A stretch of DNA of 64,000 bases from CAYGUK01 sp964352985 (GTDB lineage Bacteria > Pseudomonadota > Gammaproteobacteria > JAHCLG01): NCBI GenBank assembly GCA_964352985.1, contig CAYGUK010000001.1, positions 1 to 64,000 on the forward strand, given 5' to 3'. Both the position numbers and the translations under genes were made by a program. Positions 9,105 through 18,636 of the stretch are shown one piece after another. Every line of letters starts with the position of its first letter. Position 1 is the stretch's first letter. The notes under the pieces were generated by a model, which ran no database searches, had not been told where the DNA came from, and worked only from the letters and a program-made list of their open reading frames with translations.

Positions 9105-11825
9105 TTATTTTCCGAAACTTGGTCTACAGAGCATTTGTTGAAGTTGCTGCTCAGCAGACTTTTGAACATTTGCTAATTCATGACCATCACTTACCGTTAA
9201 CATCCATTTCATTTCACCTTGGTGATATTTAAGTTGAATATTACAAGCTCCTTGATCAAAATAATTATTTAATATTTTATTGAGACGTTCATTAGGATTG
9301 TTTTCAACTAAACAGCGTGGAATTTCTTTTTGAGTACATGACGCTAAGCAAATTTCTTTCTGAGACGCTTTACCGCTCGCAATTAATGTGAGTAATTCTG
9401 CAGAAGCTTCTTCAAAAGTTTGTTCTTGATATTGGATTTCAGCTTCGCGCTTTACCTCTAATTCACGCTCTTGATTTTGATTATTTTGAGAGAAGTCATT
9501 TTCAACATTATATACTTCCATATCCTCATCATCTAATACTACCTCACCTTCCTCTAAAGGTGGCATTTCTTCACTATCTGAATGTAAATTTTGTTCCTCT
9601 AATTCAGGCACGTTGTCTAATTTCATTGAAAGTGAAATAGTATTAATGAGTGATTGCACTTGAAGAAGCGTAACGTCTACTTTCTCTGCAAAATAAATAT
9701 CGAGTGTAATATTGTCGACATCTTCGTCATCAAGCACTCTAACTCTTAACGAAGGTATTGCATTTATTATATTATCATCTACTTCGAGATCCTCAGTCTC
9801 TCTTATTTTCCCTTTTATAGCAGCTTGTAAACTAGCGGTTAGCTTATCAATATCGTGATCAAAGTTAGACAATATTTGATTTGCATTGTCTTTAACATGA
9901 ATCGACTCAGCGCCTTCTTCATTTACAATCTCACCTTCTTGAAAACCACGTAAGATTTGATCTGAATTTTTATCTTCTATGATTATTTCATCTCGCTTTT
10001 TCACCTCAGCTTCTTCGCTCACTTTTTGATGATTTTCCACTTTTTTAACCTGATAAGGTTTACCATTTGCGACATCAATAAAAGATGATAAAATATTTTT
10101 TTGCTCCTCAATTGATTTATTAGAATCCCTTAAAAAGAGAAACACGCGCATGCCTCTACCATCCATGCCAAATCCGACTAAAACCTTATTTATTGTTTCT
10201 TCTGGAATACCTTTAAGCTTAAAAAAAGTTGTCAAATTTTCTTGATATGGGACACTTGATGTAAATGAATTCGGTTTATCAAGTATAATCTCTGCTAAAT
10301 CTACGCCATTGTCTACTACTTTAGCGCTAGCAAGTTTATCGACATACATTTTGACTTCAGGGTTTAACTGTTCCTCTTCTCTTTTTACTTCTGCTTCTTT
10401 GAGCGCGTTATTTTCTATTCCCTTTTGTTTTACTACATAAGGATTTCCATTCGCTACTTCTTTCAATGCGAGTAATATGTTTTTTTGTTCATCCGAAGAA
10501 ATGTTATTGTCTAAACAGCTTAACGAAACTCGTGTTCCATGACCATCGAATCTAAAACCCACTCTCAAAAATTCAATGATTTTTTCAGGTACATTTCTAG
10601 ACTTAAAAAATTCTTTCAAAGCATCTTCATAGGGTTGTGGTGTAATAAATCGACCATGACTTACTTTTTCTAGAATTACTTCTGGTTCGTCATATTCTCT
10701 TTCTAATATTTCACCATTCTTTAACTTATCGACATATATTTGAATTTTAGGATCTACTTCACTCGCTTTTTTACTTTCTTTTTCTACTTTAAATTTATCT
10801 TCATCTACCTCTTTTAATGCACTTTCATAATCAAGGCCACCGGCTACTTTAATTAATATCTTGAGTATTTCTTCATTTTTTATGGAAGAATTATAATTAG
10901 CACCCAATACATAAAACATATCAGCGCCAATATTGGTAACCATGACCTTGAGATTATCTATAACTTCTTTTGGTACTTTATGTTCACTGAAATATTTTTT
11001 TATTGCTGCCTCAGGTTTATATGTATCTAATTGATCTTGGCCAGGAACATATTTGATAAGAGGAACTGAGGTATTAGCACCAATAAAACTCCTACTCCTA
11101 TGTATTTCACCTTGTGCTAATGCTTGTATCCATTTGTTCGGTTGCGCATTAATTTGTTTTGGTTCTGGTAGAGCCCCATTATTAAAAAGATGTATAATCT
11201 CTTCATTAATCTCGAATAAGTCCATCGCAATCATAGAAATCATATAATATTTAAATGTATTATTTTCATACTTTAATTCATTGAGAAGATTAAACAAAAC
11301 AAAATGAGGGAAGTTTATTACACTTTTAATTTTTTCATTAATTTCCTGTTTCCTGGCAATTGATACATTTTCACCATCGAGCCTGTCAGGACAATAGATA
11401 TTCTTTTTAAACTGTTCATATATATTTAATATCAATTTTCTTGCAAGCTTATAAGTCACTTCTGCTTCTTCAGATTTTTCAAAGCTGGATTTATTCCCTC
11501 TGCCAAAAAAGGCGGCCATTAAATTCATTGTTTCACTTATTTCGTCAGACTTGTCTGTGATTTTTTTTGTACTTTCCTCCACATCTTTTCTATAGTAATC
11601 ATCACTTTTATCACCTAAAAAATCATTAATAGTCTCCGGAAAATGTTTGCTCATCGCATTGAATAGTCCAGAAAGTTTTGCTTCTATATCTGTTGAAGCT
11701 AGAGAAATAGTCACCATATTGTCCCGAGATATATCTCGATTGCGTTTTTCTTGCATCCTAATAGCAATTTGTTTAATTAAATCTTTATTCGATAATTCAG
11801 CAATTTTATCTCTACTCGCAGCCAT
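9105..11825 (-). CDS. large repeat-module protein, family unknown
   Basis: 906 residues, acidic/lysine-rich, no signal peptide or membrane helix. An N-terminal helical region (~1-230) is followed by five related modules at ~232-330, 363-469, 493-597, 623-734 and 809-899. Modules 2 and 3 are clearly homologous: YVDKL, then FFK.. (N/K)(V/G)(I/V)PE..I, VGF..DG.G.RV.L, and EQKNIL..... VANG(N/K)PY. Each module predicts a helix, a beta strand, then a short helix. Modules are joined by charged linkers with a recurring E-A-E-V-K-(R/K) motif (residues ~120, 478, 606, 789). Last of a five-gene minus-strand run and a paralogue of the preceding 676-residue protein. No match to a known enzyme; an effector, adhesin-like or phage/satellite structural protein are all possible. 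Confidence 0.8.
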   Translation of the reverse strand: MAASRDKIAELSNKDLIKQIAIRMQEKRNRDISRDNMVTISLASTDIEAKLSGLFNAMSKHFPETINDFLGDKSDDYYRKDVEESTKKITDKSDEISETMNLMAAFFGRGNKSSFEKSEEAEVTYKLARKLILNIYEQFKKNIYCPDRLDGENVSIARKQEINEKIKSVINFPHFVLFNLLNELKYENNTFKYYMISMIAMDLFEINEEIIHLFNNGALPEPKQINAQPNKWIQALAQGEIHRSRSFIGANTSVPLIKYVPGQDQLDTYKPEAAIKKYFSEHKVPKEVIDNLKVMVTNIGADMFYVLGANYNSSIKNEEILKILIKVAGGLDYESALKEVDEDKFKVEKESKKASEVDPKIQIYVDKLKNGEILEREYDEPEVILEKVSHGRFITPQPYEDALKEFFKSRNVPEKIIEFLRVGFRFDGHGTRVSLSCLDNNISSDEQKNILLALKEVANGNPYVVKQKGIENNALKEAEVKREEEQLNPEVKMYVDKLASAKVVDNGVDLAEIILDKPNSFTSSVPYQENLTTFFKLKGIPEETINKVLVGFGMDGRGMRVFLFLRDSNKSIEEQKNILSSFIDVANGKPYQVKKVENHQKVSEEAEVKKRDEIIIEDKNSDQILRGFQEGEIVNEEGAESIHVKDNANQILSNFDHDIDKLTASLQAAIKGKIRETEDLEVDDNIINAIPSLRVRVLDDEDVDNITLDIYFAEKVDVTLLQVQSLINTISLSMKLDNVPELEEQNLHSDSEEMPPLEEGEVVLDDEDMEVYNVENDFSQNNQNQERELEVKREAEIQYQEQTFEEASAELLTLIASGKASQKEICLASCTQKEIPRCLVENNPNERLNKILNNYFDQGACNIQLKYHQGEMKWMLTVSDGHELANVQKSAEQQLQQMLCRPSFGK

Positions 11826-11886
11826 GTTAATCTCCTAACTTTTTTATATTTGTCAAAAATTGAATTGAACGAAATTGAAATGTAGT

Positions 11887-13917
11887 TTAACGTTTCAATT
11901 TTATTTGATTGTTTTTTAAATACTCTTTAGCACTTTCTTTAGCTTTCTCGGCAAGGTCTTTTGATTTAAATGCTACAACTAATGCAGAGTCATCCTCAAC
12001 AACTTGATTTGTTACTTCATAACCCTCTGCAAGTTTAAGTTTTTCACTCAAAAAATCATCTAAACTTAATCGCTCGTGTAAATGTTGTAATACTTTTAAG
12101 CGACCTTTTAAAAACGGAACAACATATTGCAACCGATGCTCTGGACCCAAATCGATTATGTCATCTTGGGCTAGGGCATTAAGTATTAAATCCTCGTTAG
12201 TTAAGGGTTTTTCTTCATATTGTTTTTTTATTTCTTTAACCGGCGAATTATCTGCGGAATTTTTTTGATGCGGTTGCTTATTTGGATTTGGTATGATATT
12301 TGCTAATGCTAAAAGATATTTTAAAGTATCCTTTGGTTTTTGCGTATTATTACTACATGTTACCGTAAACATTAACGATTCTTGTTCTTCAATAATCACA
12401 TCAATTTTAACTGAGTTTATTAGATGTTGAAGTTTCCCCTTCATTTTATTTTTTACATAGTTATCAAGTGTTGATGCCAATATGCTTTTAATACTTTGTT
12501 CGCTAACATCTGCATCAGGTAAAAAATCGCATTCACAATGAATAACGGGATGTGGTGACCCCTCTTCATCGATTAATTGGCCTTGTTGAAAAATAGTCAG
12601 AATTATTTCATCAATAGATAAATCTTTTCTGATAGATTCTTTTTCCTTTTTAACTTCGGCTTCTTCTTTTTCCTTTTCCAACTCTGCCTGATCCAGCTCT
12701 TTCGAGAACTCATAAGGTTGGAATTTTTCCTCTGGTGCAAGACATAAATTATAAATTTGCTCCAAATAAAAATTCTCTTCAATAGGATTGTTATATGGCT
12801 TGGCAAATTTAATGTTGATTTGATCAGTAAATCCACCATCATCCAAATCCATCTGAATTTCTACGCGTAAATTCTCTAAAAGATTAGCGGGCGCGCCATG
12901 TTCATGTAAATAATTTCTTAACAAGAATAGCATGCCTGCAGGATTAGGATTATGACTATTTTCAAGACACTTAAAATTAATTTTGTTATTGATAATTTGG
13001 CCTTGTGCAATTTTTTGACGTAAATCGGTGATTGAAGGTGTTCGTTCTAATTTATCTAGTCTATATGCTAAACTATTAGCTCGCACAATACCGGTTGCTT
13101 CTAATGTTTTACAATAAGTTAATTCTGGATAGGGTTCTACTCGATTATATTTGAACATATCATTAATACGTTCTCGACAATTAAGCATATTAGTCGCTAA
13201 AATTGCAATCATGATCATATTGTCATTCATATTATCAAAATCAATCTCATCTATAATAAAATTAAATAATAATAACGAGTAATCTACTTCGCCTACTACG
13301 TTTTCACAAAGTTTATCGATAGCACTTTTAAATTGTATAAACGCTGATATCAACACATCACGTAAACTATCAAAGATTAATTTGGTTTCTTTTGTATAAA
13401 TTTTTAAATCGATAAATAGTGGTTCTAACCCTTTTAAATTATCTCGAGCCGCGCCCAACAAAACCAATTTAGAATTTGTTTCTTTTAACTTATAATCCCT
13501 TAGCTCTTTTGAATCTTTTGTCTTGAAAGAATGGCAATATTTAGAAACTTCACTAAGCGCGTTAGCATGCGCGTCAATTGCCATCATATCAAATTTCCCA
13601 CGATCTATTTCGCCCTTTTTTGTTAACATTGGTAATGCTAGATTAAATGGTTTTCCAGAAAAAAGCTGTTGTCTAAGTGCTACAATATTTTCTTGTAATG
13701 TAGCTTCGCCTAATTTTTTTTGTTCTTTTTCTGATAGAACTGAATACATGTTTAACTCCAAGATACATAAATTATCATTGTTAGAATATTGGGAAAGAAG
13801 TGTATCTATCACATTTACATGCTGATACCTTTCTTTTAGAAAGTTGATATAGGAATTTGGTTTTTTTTCTAGGCGATTTACATTTAAATAAAGTTTACTA
13901 GACTTTTGAGTGGGCAA
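11887..13917 (-). CDS. repeat-module protein, paralogue of the 906-residue neighbour
   Basis: 676 residues. The helical N-terminal half includes LFNFIIDEIDF at ~216, resembling LFNLLNELKYE of the 906-residue protein. Three modules follow at ~299-393, 435-540 and 574-669, each opening with a short helix and 'QGQI/L' (IAQGQII, FQQGQLI, ALAQDDI). The linker EEAEVKKEKE (residues ~418-427) is the same motif as in the downstream protein. The start is TTG at 13917, inside a 42-bp palindrome; GGTGAG lies about 8 bases upstream but within the palindrome. An internal ATG at residue 57 is an alternative start. Spacing to the downstream gene is 61 bases. Function unknown. Confidence 0.75.
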   Translation of the reverse strand: MPTQKSSKLYLNVNRLEKKPNSYINFLKERYQHVNVIDTLLSQYSNNDNLCILELNMYSVLSEKEQKKLGEATLQENIVALRQQLFSGKPFNLALPMLTKKGEIDRGKFDMMAIDAHANALSEVSKYCHSFKTKDSKELRDYKLKETNSKLVLLGAARDNLKGLEPLFIDLKIYTKETKLIFDSLRDVLISAFIQFKSAIDKLCENVVGEVDYSLLLFNFIIDEIDFDNMNDNMIMIAILATNMLNCRERINDMFKYNRVEPYPELTYCKTLEATGIVRANSLAYRLDKLERTPSITDLRQKIAQGQIINNKINFKCLENSHNPNPAGMLFLLRNYLHEHGAPANLLENLRVEIQMDLDDGGFTDQINIKFAKPYNNPIEENFYLEQIYNLCLAPEEKFQPYEFSKELDQAELEKEKEEAEVKKEKESIRKDLSIDEIILTIFQQGQLIDEEGSPHPVIHCECDFLPDADVSEQSIKSILASTLDNYVKNKMKGKLQHLINSVKIDVIIEEQESLMFTVTCSNNTQKPKDTLKYLLALANIIPNPNKQPHQKNSADNSPVKEIKKQYEEKPLTNEDLILNALAQDDIIDLGPEHRLQYVVPFLKGRLKVLQHLHERLSLDDFLSEKLKLAEGYEVTNQVVEDDSALVVAFKSKDLAEKAKESAKEYLKNNQIKLKR

Positions 13918-13940
13918 TTAATTGCTCACCCAAAAGTCTA
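13899..13940. repeat. 42-bp near-perfect palindrome at a start codon
   Basis: Arms 13899-13919 and 13920-13940 (outer 10 bases TAGACTTTTG and CAAAAGTCTA) pair at 19 of 21 positions, with one G-T wobble on the plus strand and one mismatch, and have essentially no loop (centre AATTAATT). It lies between the 532- and 676-residue genes and covers the TTG start and ribosome site of the latter, so in RNA it could hide the start. There is no T-run, so it is not a standard terminator. Confidence 0.7.
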
Positions 13941-13954
13941 TATTTAATAATAGT

Positions 13955-15553
13955 TTAACATCTCGCTATTATTCTGGGACTCTGTTTTAAAGGTAATGCT
14001 GTTGGCATGTCTCTTTCGTCATTTAGATCATTTTTTTCTTGTTCTTGTTTTAACTCTCCTTCAATCAGCGATAAAACATCCTTATTTAATGGCGCACCTT
14101 CTTTCGCTAATCTCATGTGTAAAATTTGTTTGCGTTTATTTTGATAGTGCGATGATTGAAGCTGACATTTTTTAACTGCAACTCGGATCTGTTTTAATCC
14201 TTTATTGATTGTATCAATTTCTTCTATACAAACTCTTCTAGTATCTCTATCGAGAGTAACAGATTCTTCGACACGATTTCTTAATAAACTAAGTTGATCA
14301 CGGATCTTCCCAAATAATTCATGATGCCCCTCACAAGATGGGATAGATTCTTTTGCTGTAACTTGATACTCATCAATAAGTTTTAATAAACTATCATTCA
14401 CTTCATGACATTGATGTTTAGGACTAGAATATATTTGTTGATGTTGTTGAATGTGATTATGCAATAGTGTGTAAACATCTACCTGCTCATATTCACCTTG
14501 ATTATAATCACCTAAATGTTGAAACTTTGAAAATTGTTGATAAGGCATTGCTGTAATTATAGTACTATTCATTATATCAACAAATTGATCAGTGACAACA
14601 ACACCGGTATCTATAATCAAGCAACGTGTTTGGCCATTTGCATCATAACTACAGCAAGTTGGATCATCAAAAGTTTCTTGGAAAAAGCAAGCAAGTGCTT
14701 TAAGTTGATTTGGTGAAACTACGGCAGGATTATCATTAAAGTCAATCCTAATTTGCGATTCATTGTTTGGTATTCCTTGCCAAGCACAAGCTTGTGTAAA
14801 TTGAGACTCTTGATTATCCGCTTTTTTCTGTAAGTTATGTTTTTCTAAATCCAATTTGACATTTTGCTTTAGAATATCATCTGCCAAAGCAATTAACGCA
14901 CATTCAAATACGTCATCATGAAAAGTTAAACGCCCTAAACCTTCTAAATTATCTCGAAATATTTCTTTAACCTTACTGACGGCATTATCATATTCTCTTT
15001 TGGGGTTAGCCGGAAATCTATATTCTGAAAAAATATGGGGTACTTTCAAGGTTTTAATCTGGCTTATTTTTCCTAAAAGTAATCCCTGCAATGAAGGAAT
15101 TCGTTTTGCTCCCAGCTGTAATTCTTTAGAAAAAGCATTATGATCAATTGTAAAATAACACCACCTTTCATCTCTTCCTGCTCGTTGTGTTTTACTCTCG
15201 TGATTTGTTAAATGTTCATCAATTGAGAAATTATCATCATCATCTTCGATTTTTGTTGAACCCTGAAGCTCCGTTAAAGCCGGACTAATCTCATGAAGTT
15301 TTTTCTTTTCAGCATCAGTTAATAATAAGGTAAAGCCAAAATTACTTTCATCATGTGGGCATGCGCCAAACCTTGCATGTTTATATCGCGAAGTTCTATC
15401 ATCGTCCAAGCAATAATACAAAGATTTACACATCAAACTGCTTCCTACACTAGAGTTGATGTCTATCTTGACTTGGTTATGGACTTCACGTCTTAATTTA
15501 ATAAACGTTTGTCTTCTACTTACTATATTGTTTTCTTCTAATCTAGCCGCCAT
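13955..15553 (-). CDS. large protein of the same block, family unknown
   Basis: 532 residues, soluble. Residues ~210-350 recall the architecture of the two downstream proteins: a short helical segment (FECALIALADDIL) followed by a module-like stretch (QIRIDFNDNPAVVSPNQLKALACFFQ... with beta strands and CLIIDTGVVV). It is cysteine- and histidine-rich compared with its neighbours (FGACPHD, DDPTCCSYD, SSPKHQCHE, PSCEGHHE), so metal binding is possible. The C-terminal third (~400-510) is strongly helical and probably coiled-coil. ATG start at 15553, 19 bases after the 94-residue gene. Not recognised; homology to the neighbours is tentative. Confidence 0.7.
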   Translation of the reverse strand: MAARLEENNIVSRRQTFIKLRREVHNQVKIDINSSVGSSLMCKSLYYCLDDDRTSRYKHARFGACPHDESNFGFTLLLTDAEKKKLHEISPALTELQGSTKIEDDDDNFSIDEHLTNHESKTQRAGRDERWCYFTIDHNAFSKELQLGAKRIPSLQGLLLGKISQIKTLKVPHIFSEYRFPANPKREYDNAVSKVKEIFRDNLEGLGRLTFHDDVFECALIALADDILKQNVKLDLEKHNLQKKADNQESQFTQACAWQGIPNNESQIRIDFNDNPAVVSPNQLKALACFFQETFDDPTCCSYDANGQTRCLIIDTGVVVTDQFVDIMNSTIITAMPYQQFSKFQHLGDYNQGEYEQVDVYTLLHNHIQQHQQIYSSPKHQCHEVNDSLLKLIDEYQVTAKESIPSCEGHHELFGKIRDQLSLLRNRVEESVTLDRDTRRVCIEEIDTINKGLKQIRVAVKKCQLQSSHYQNKRKQILHMRLAKEGAPLNKDVLSLIEGELKQEQEKNDLNDERDMPTALPLKQSPRIIARC

Positions 15554-15572
15554 TTTATTTCCTCTAATATAT

Positions 15573-15857
15573 TTACGAATTACTTTCTCTTAAACTTGTC
15601 AAAAATGGATTGTTATAAACAGTCTCTATCATTTTCTTTCTTAAAATAGAAATATTTTCCGGTTTATAACTATCATCTTCTATTTCTTTTAATAATTCTT
15701 TTTTTAAAATTAATAATCTCTCTGGTAATTTCCCACTAATTGTTTCTGCTAAATCTAAATGATTTTTTATTATTTTAATTTGATTTTTATTTAAATTAAT
15801 ATCTAAAGCATTATCAAAAAAACCTCTTAACCAAATGCAAAATTCTGAATGTGTCAT
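15573..15857 (-). CDS. small phage-like helical protein, paralogue of the next upstream gene
   Basis: 94 residues, all-helical by eye. Opens with HSEFCIWLRGFFDNA (residues 3-17), the same motif as the upstream 112-residue protein. The following LNKNQIKIIKNHLDLA recalls small proteins of unknown function in tailed phages and prophages with an 'EFxxWLxGxF...Q...I..HL' pattern. That resemblance is from memory and needs a profile search. It starts 5 bases after the upstream stop and ends 19 bases before the 532-residue gene, so it is part of the same transcript. Confidence 0.6.
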   Translation of the reverse strand: MTHSEFCIWLRGFFDNALDINLNKNQIKIIKNHLDLAETISGKLPERLLILKKELLKEIEDDSYKPENISILRKKMIETVYNNPFLTSLRESNS

Positions 15858-15862
15858 AATTA

Positions 15863-16201
15863 CTATTTACCATTTATATGAATATTATCTAACGTTTCTT
15901 GAGAATGAGGCGTATCGTATGAGTTATCGATGACATGTTTAAAAATATTATTTAAATTATTTTTAATAGCACTCTCATAATGTTTTATCACCATTGAATG
16001 GTTATTTTTTTTATTAATGAAATCAACAACTTTTTTTAACCAACTGGTATATAGCCCCAATGGTTCTGAAATACTATTTAACTCAAGCTCGATTGAATCG
16101 ACGATATAACTTGTGATCACTGGGGTGTGACTAATTTCAAAATAACCTTGTAACCAATAGCAAAATTCTTTATTGGTTTTATTAATCGTGAAAGTTGACA
16201 T
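15863..16201 (-). CDS. small phage-like protein, first gene of the module-protein block
   Basis: 112 residues with NKEFCYWLQGYFEI (residues ~10-23), closely matching HSEFCIWLRGFFDN in the next gene, so the two are tandem paralogues. EFCYWLQGYFE is, as far as I recall, a hallmark of small phage hypothetical proteins. ATG at 16201 has a ribosome site (AAAGGAGAA) just upstream. It leads the five-gene minus-strand block (16201 to 9105); the 265-base gap to the divergent LuxR-type regulator should hold the block's promoter. Confidence 0.6.
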   Translation of the reverse strand: MSTFTINKTNKEFCYWLQGYFEISHTPVITSYIVDSIELELNSISEPLGLYTSWLKKVVDFINKKNNHSMVIKHYESAIKNNLNNIFKHVIDNSYDTPHSQETLDNIHINGK

Positions 16202-16466
16202 ATTTTGTTCTCCTTTATGAGGGGAATGCTAGCCAAAATCACTTTGAAAAAGCACCTTTTTTTTGACTTTGTTCTTTAGGAAATGAAGAGAAACACCTAG
16301 CGTGATTTACTCATGTTGTAAAATTTTAAACCAATGCACGAATTAATTTTTTTGAAAGTTCACGTCATTAATACTTAGATTTTTACTTTCATTGATAAAA
16401 CTTACCCTTTTTCATGGGCATTGTAAGCGTTAGGATCACATCTAATTTATGGACTGAGTATATGCG

Positions 16467-17420
16467 ATGTATAATGATAATAATTTTTTAAAGGCAAGTG
16501 AAAAAACAATACAAGAAATCTGTGAACCCTTAAAATTTTTACGTGTAAAATACTTTAGTTATTATCAAATTAATGTTAACTCTTCGATTGCCACACTTTC
16601 GACAAATGCAAAACTGATTCACTTCGTTAGAGAAAAAAAGCTCTTTCAATCATTACAAGGTGTGAGTAATTTTCTGACTAATCAAATATTATTTTCTGAT
16701 GATTTTTCAATTGATAGTCCTATTTATGTTAATTCAATCCTACCCATCAAAATTCATTTTGACCTGGAGCATTTTGTAACCATCATTATACCTAGTCATA
16801 ATTATATAGAAATATATTCATTTGCGACTTCCCCTAGTAATACTAATTTTCGTCACGATATCATTGCAAACTTGCCTTTTATTGAAAATTTTTTGCTTTA
16901 TTTCAAAAATAAAGCTCGTAACTTAATTGATGAAAGTTTAAAAAAAAATGTTTGCGTGACGCAATTACCCGTTTTTGAATATCTGCAAGATATTGCAAAT
17001 CTTGTTGACAACATTGTTGATATACACGAATGGATTAAAGTGTTAAATCAAATTAATAGTAATGTTAATTTTTTAAAAAGCCATGAAATAAAACCAAAAA
17101 AGATTTTTCTCAATAAGCCGTTTGAACATATTTATTTAACAAATCGAGAATCTGATGTTGCATTGTTATTAATTCAAGGTGATACCATGAAATGCATCGC
17201 TAAAAAATTAAATTTGTCTTGGACAACCGTTCGATCGCATATAGAAAATCTGAGAGAAAAATTTCAATGTGGATCAAAAAGCGAGTTAATTAATACTTTT
17301 ATCAATTATAACATAAGTCAACAATTGGTTTATCACTGTAACTATAAGCCCTATGCTAGCACCCAAATGAAAAGTTTTATTAAAAATATTCTAAAAAAGT
17401 TAACACCCGTAACAAATTAA
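16467..17420 (+). CDS. LuxR-type transcriptional regulator
   Basis: 317 residues. The C-terminal helix-turn-helix is clear at ~225-285: LTNRESDVALLLIQG, AKKLNLSWTTVRSHIENL and FQCGSKSEL match the GerE/LuxR DNA-binding domain. The N-terminal ~190 residues should be a sensor domain but match neither an acyl-homoserine-lactone binding domain nor a phosphoreceiver by eye. It is divergent from the module-protein block (gap 16202-16466) and converges on the ABC exporter with one base between the genes. Regulation of the adjacent block is plausible from position only. Confidence 0.85.
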   Translation: MYNDNNFLKASEKTIQEICEPLKFLRVKYFSYYQINVNSSIATLSTNAKLIHFVREKKLFQSLQGVSNFLTNQILFSDDFSIDSPIYVNSILPIKIHFDLEHFVTIIIPSHNYIEIYSFATSPSNTNFRHDIIANLPFIENFLLYFKNKARNLIDESLKKNVCVTQLPVFEYLQDIANLVDNIVDIHEWIKVLNQINSNVNFLKSHEIKPKKIFLNKPFEHIYLTNRESDVALLLIQGDTMKCIAKKLNLSWTTVRSHIENLREKFQCGSKSELINTFINYNISQQLVYHCNYKPYASTQMKSFIKNILKKLTPVTN

Positions 17421-17421
17421 T

Positions 17422-18636
17422 TTATTCCGTTCTTAATGCTTCGATGGGATCTAATTGAGCGGCTTTAAACGCAGGATAAAATCCAAAAAACACACCGGTA
17501 AAAACTGAAACAGAAAAGCCAATGAGTGGTGGTAAAATAAATATTTGAAAATGCCATTGGGCAAAACGTGAAATGACATAAGAAGTGGATACCCCTAAGG
17601 TAACACCCAATAAACCACCAAATAAAGATAATGCAACCGCTTCAATTAAAAATAATAATCTGATATCTCGTCTTTTTGCGCCCACTGCTTTTCGGATCCC
17701 GATTTCTCGTTTCCGTTCGACGACAGAGACAAGCATAATATTCATGACACCTATCCCACCAACAAGTAATGAAATACTGCCGATTAATCCCAATAAAATG
17801 GTATATATTTGTCTTGATTTTACCATGGTGTCGATAATTTGTTGTGCGGAACGAATAAATGTTTTTTTGCCGGGTAAATTACCTTTAATATATTCATCAA
17901 TACTTTTACGAACATCTTCAATATCAGCACGTTTTTTTAAGCGCATGATGATATTTCTTATTTCAGCATATTTACTGAGTAATTGAGCTGTCGTGATGGG
18001 AATAATAATCGCATTATTAATATCTTCGTTAAAAAAATTATTTTCTTGCCATTTTTTTGCCACACCAATTATTGTAAAGATATTTGTCCCGAGACGAATT
18101 TGTTTACCGATGGGATCAGTGAGCGTATATTGTTTTATTTGAGCGTAAAGTTGATGGCCAATAACACAATAATAAGAATAGGTATTCAAATCTAAAAAGC
18201 TAATAAATCTTCCCTTGTCCATTTCAATTTTGATACCGGGTTGTAACATTTGAGTTGCACCGATGATACTTCCTGAATTTATGGTATGACCGTTAAATGT
18301 GATTGGTAAAAAAACCGTGGTATAAGGTGCTACGAGTTCAATACCATCGGAGGCTTGTTTAATTGCCACAGCTTGAGCAACATCGAAGGGTTTCACTTTT
18401 GACGCACTAGAAGATTGATTGCCACCTTCTTGATAAATTGCTACTGACAATAAATTTGTACCAAGTGCTTTGAATTGGGCAAGTGCTGCTTCTGTTGCTA
18501 ACTGGCCACTGGACACCATTGCAACCACAGATCCCGTTCCCACTAAAATACCTAAAATTGCGAGAATCGATCTTAACTTTGATGACACTAAGTTTGACAA
18601 TGCTTCTCTGAGATAAGGGCCGATAAATAATATCAT
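17422..18636 (-). CDS. MacB-type ABC transporter permease
   Basis: 404 residues: one N-terminal membrane helix (~20-40), a large periplasmic MacB-PCD domain (~45-270) and three C-terminal FtsX helices (~275-400). Signature motifs are AILGILVGTGSVVAMVS and the coupling-helix region VVERKREIGIRKAVGAKRRD, with a C-terminal FYPAFKAAQLDPIEALR. It lacks the fused ATPase of E. coli MacB; that is the separate upstream gene, overlapping by 4 bases. Works with the adaptor and the TolC-like channel to export a substrate (peptide, lipid-like compound or macrolide) from the periplasm; the substrate is unknown. Confidence 0.9.
   Translation of the reverse strand: MILFIGPYLREALSNLVSSKLRSILAILGILVGTGSVVAMVSSGQLATEAALAQFKALGTNLLSVAIYQEGGNQSSSASKVKPFDVAQAVAIKQASDGIELVAPYTTVFLPITFNGHTINSGSIIGATQMLQPGIKIEMDKGRFISFLDLNTYSYYCVIGHQLYAQIKQYTLTDPIGKQIRLGTNIFTIIGVAKKWQENNFFNEDINNAIIIPITTAQLLSKYAEIRNIIMRLKKRADIEDVRKSIDEYIKGNLPGKKTFIRSAQQIIDTMVKSRQIYTILLGLIGSISLLVGGIGVMNIMLVSVVERKREIGIRKAVGAKRRDIRLLFLIEAVALSLFGGLLGVTLGVSTSYVISRFAQWHFQIFILPPLIGFSVSVFTGVFFGFYPAFKAAQLDPIEALRTE

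Noticed and set aside
13523..13825. Plus-strand reading frame of 100 residues
   Set aside because: It is the mirror of the minus-strand 676-residue protein, which has better codon pattern and paralogues.
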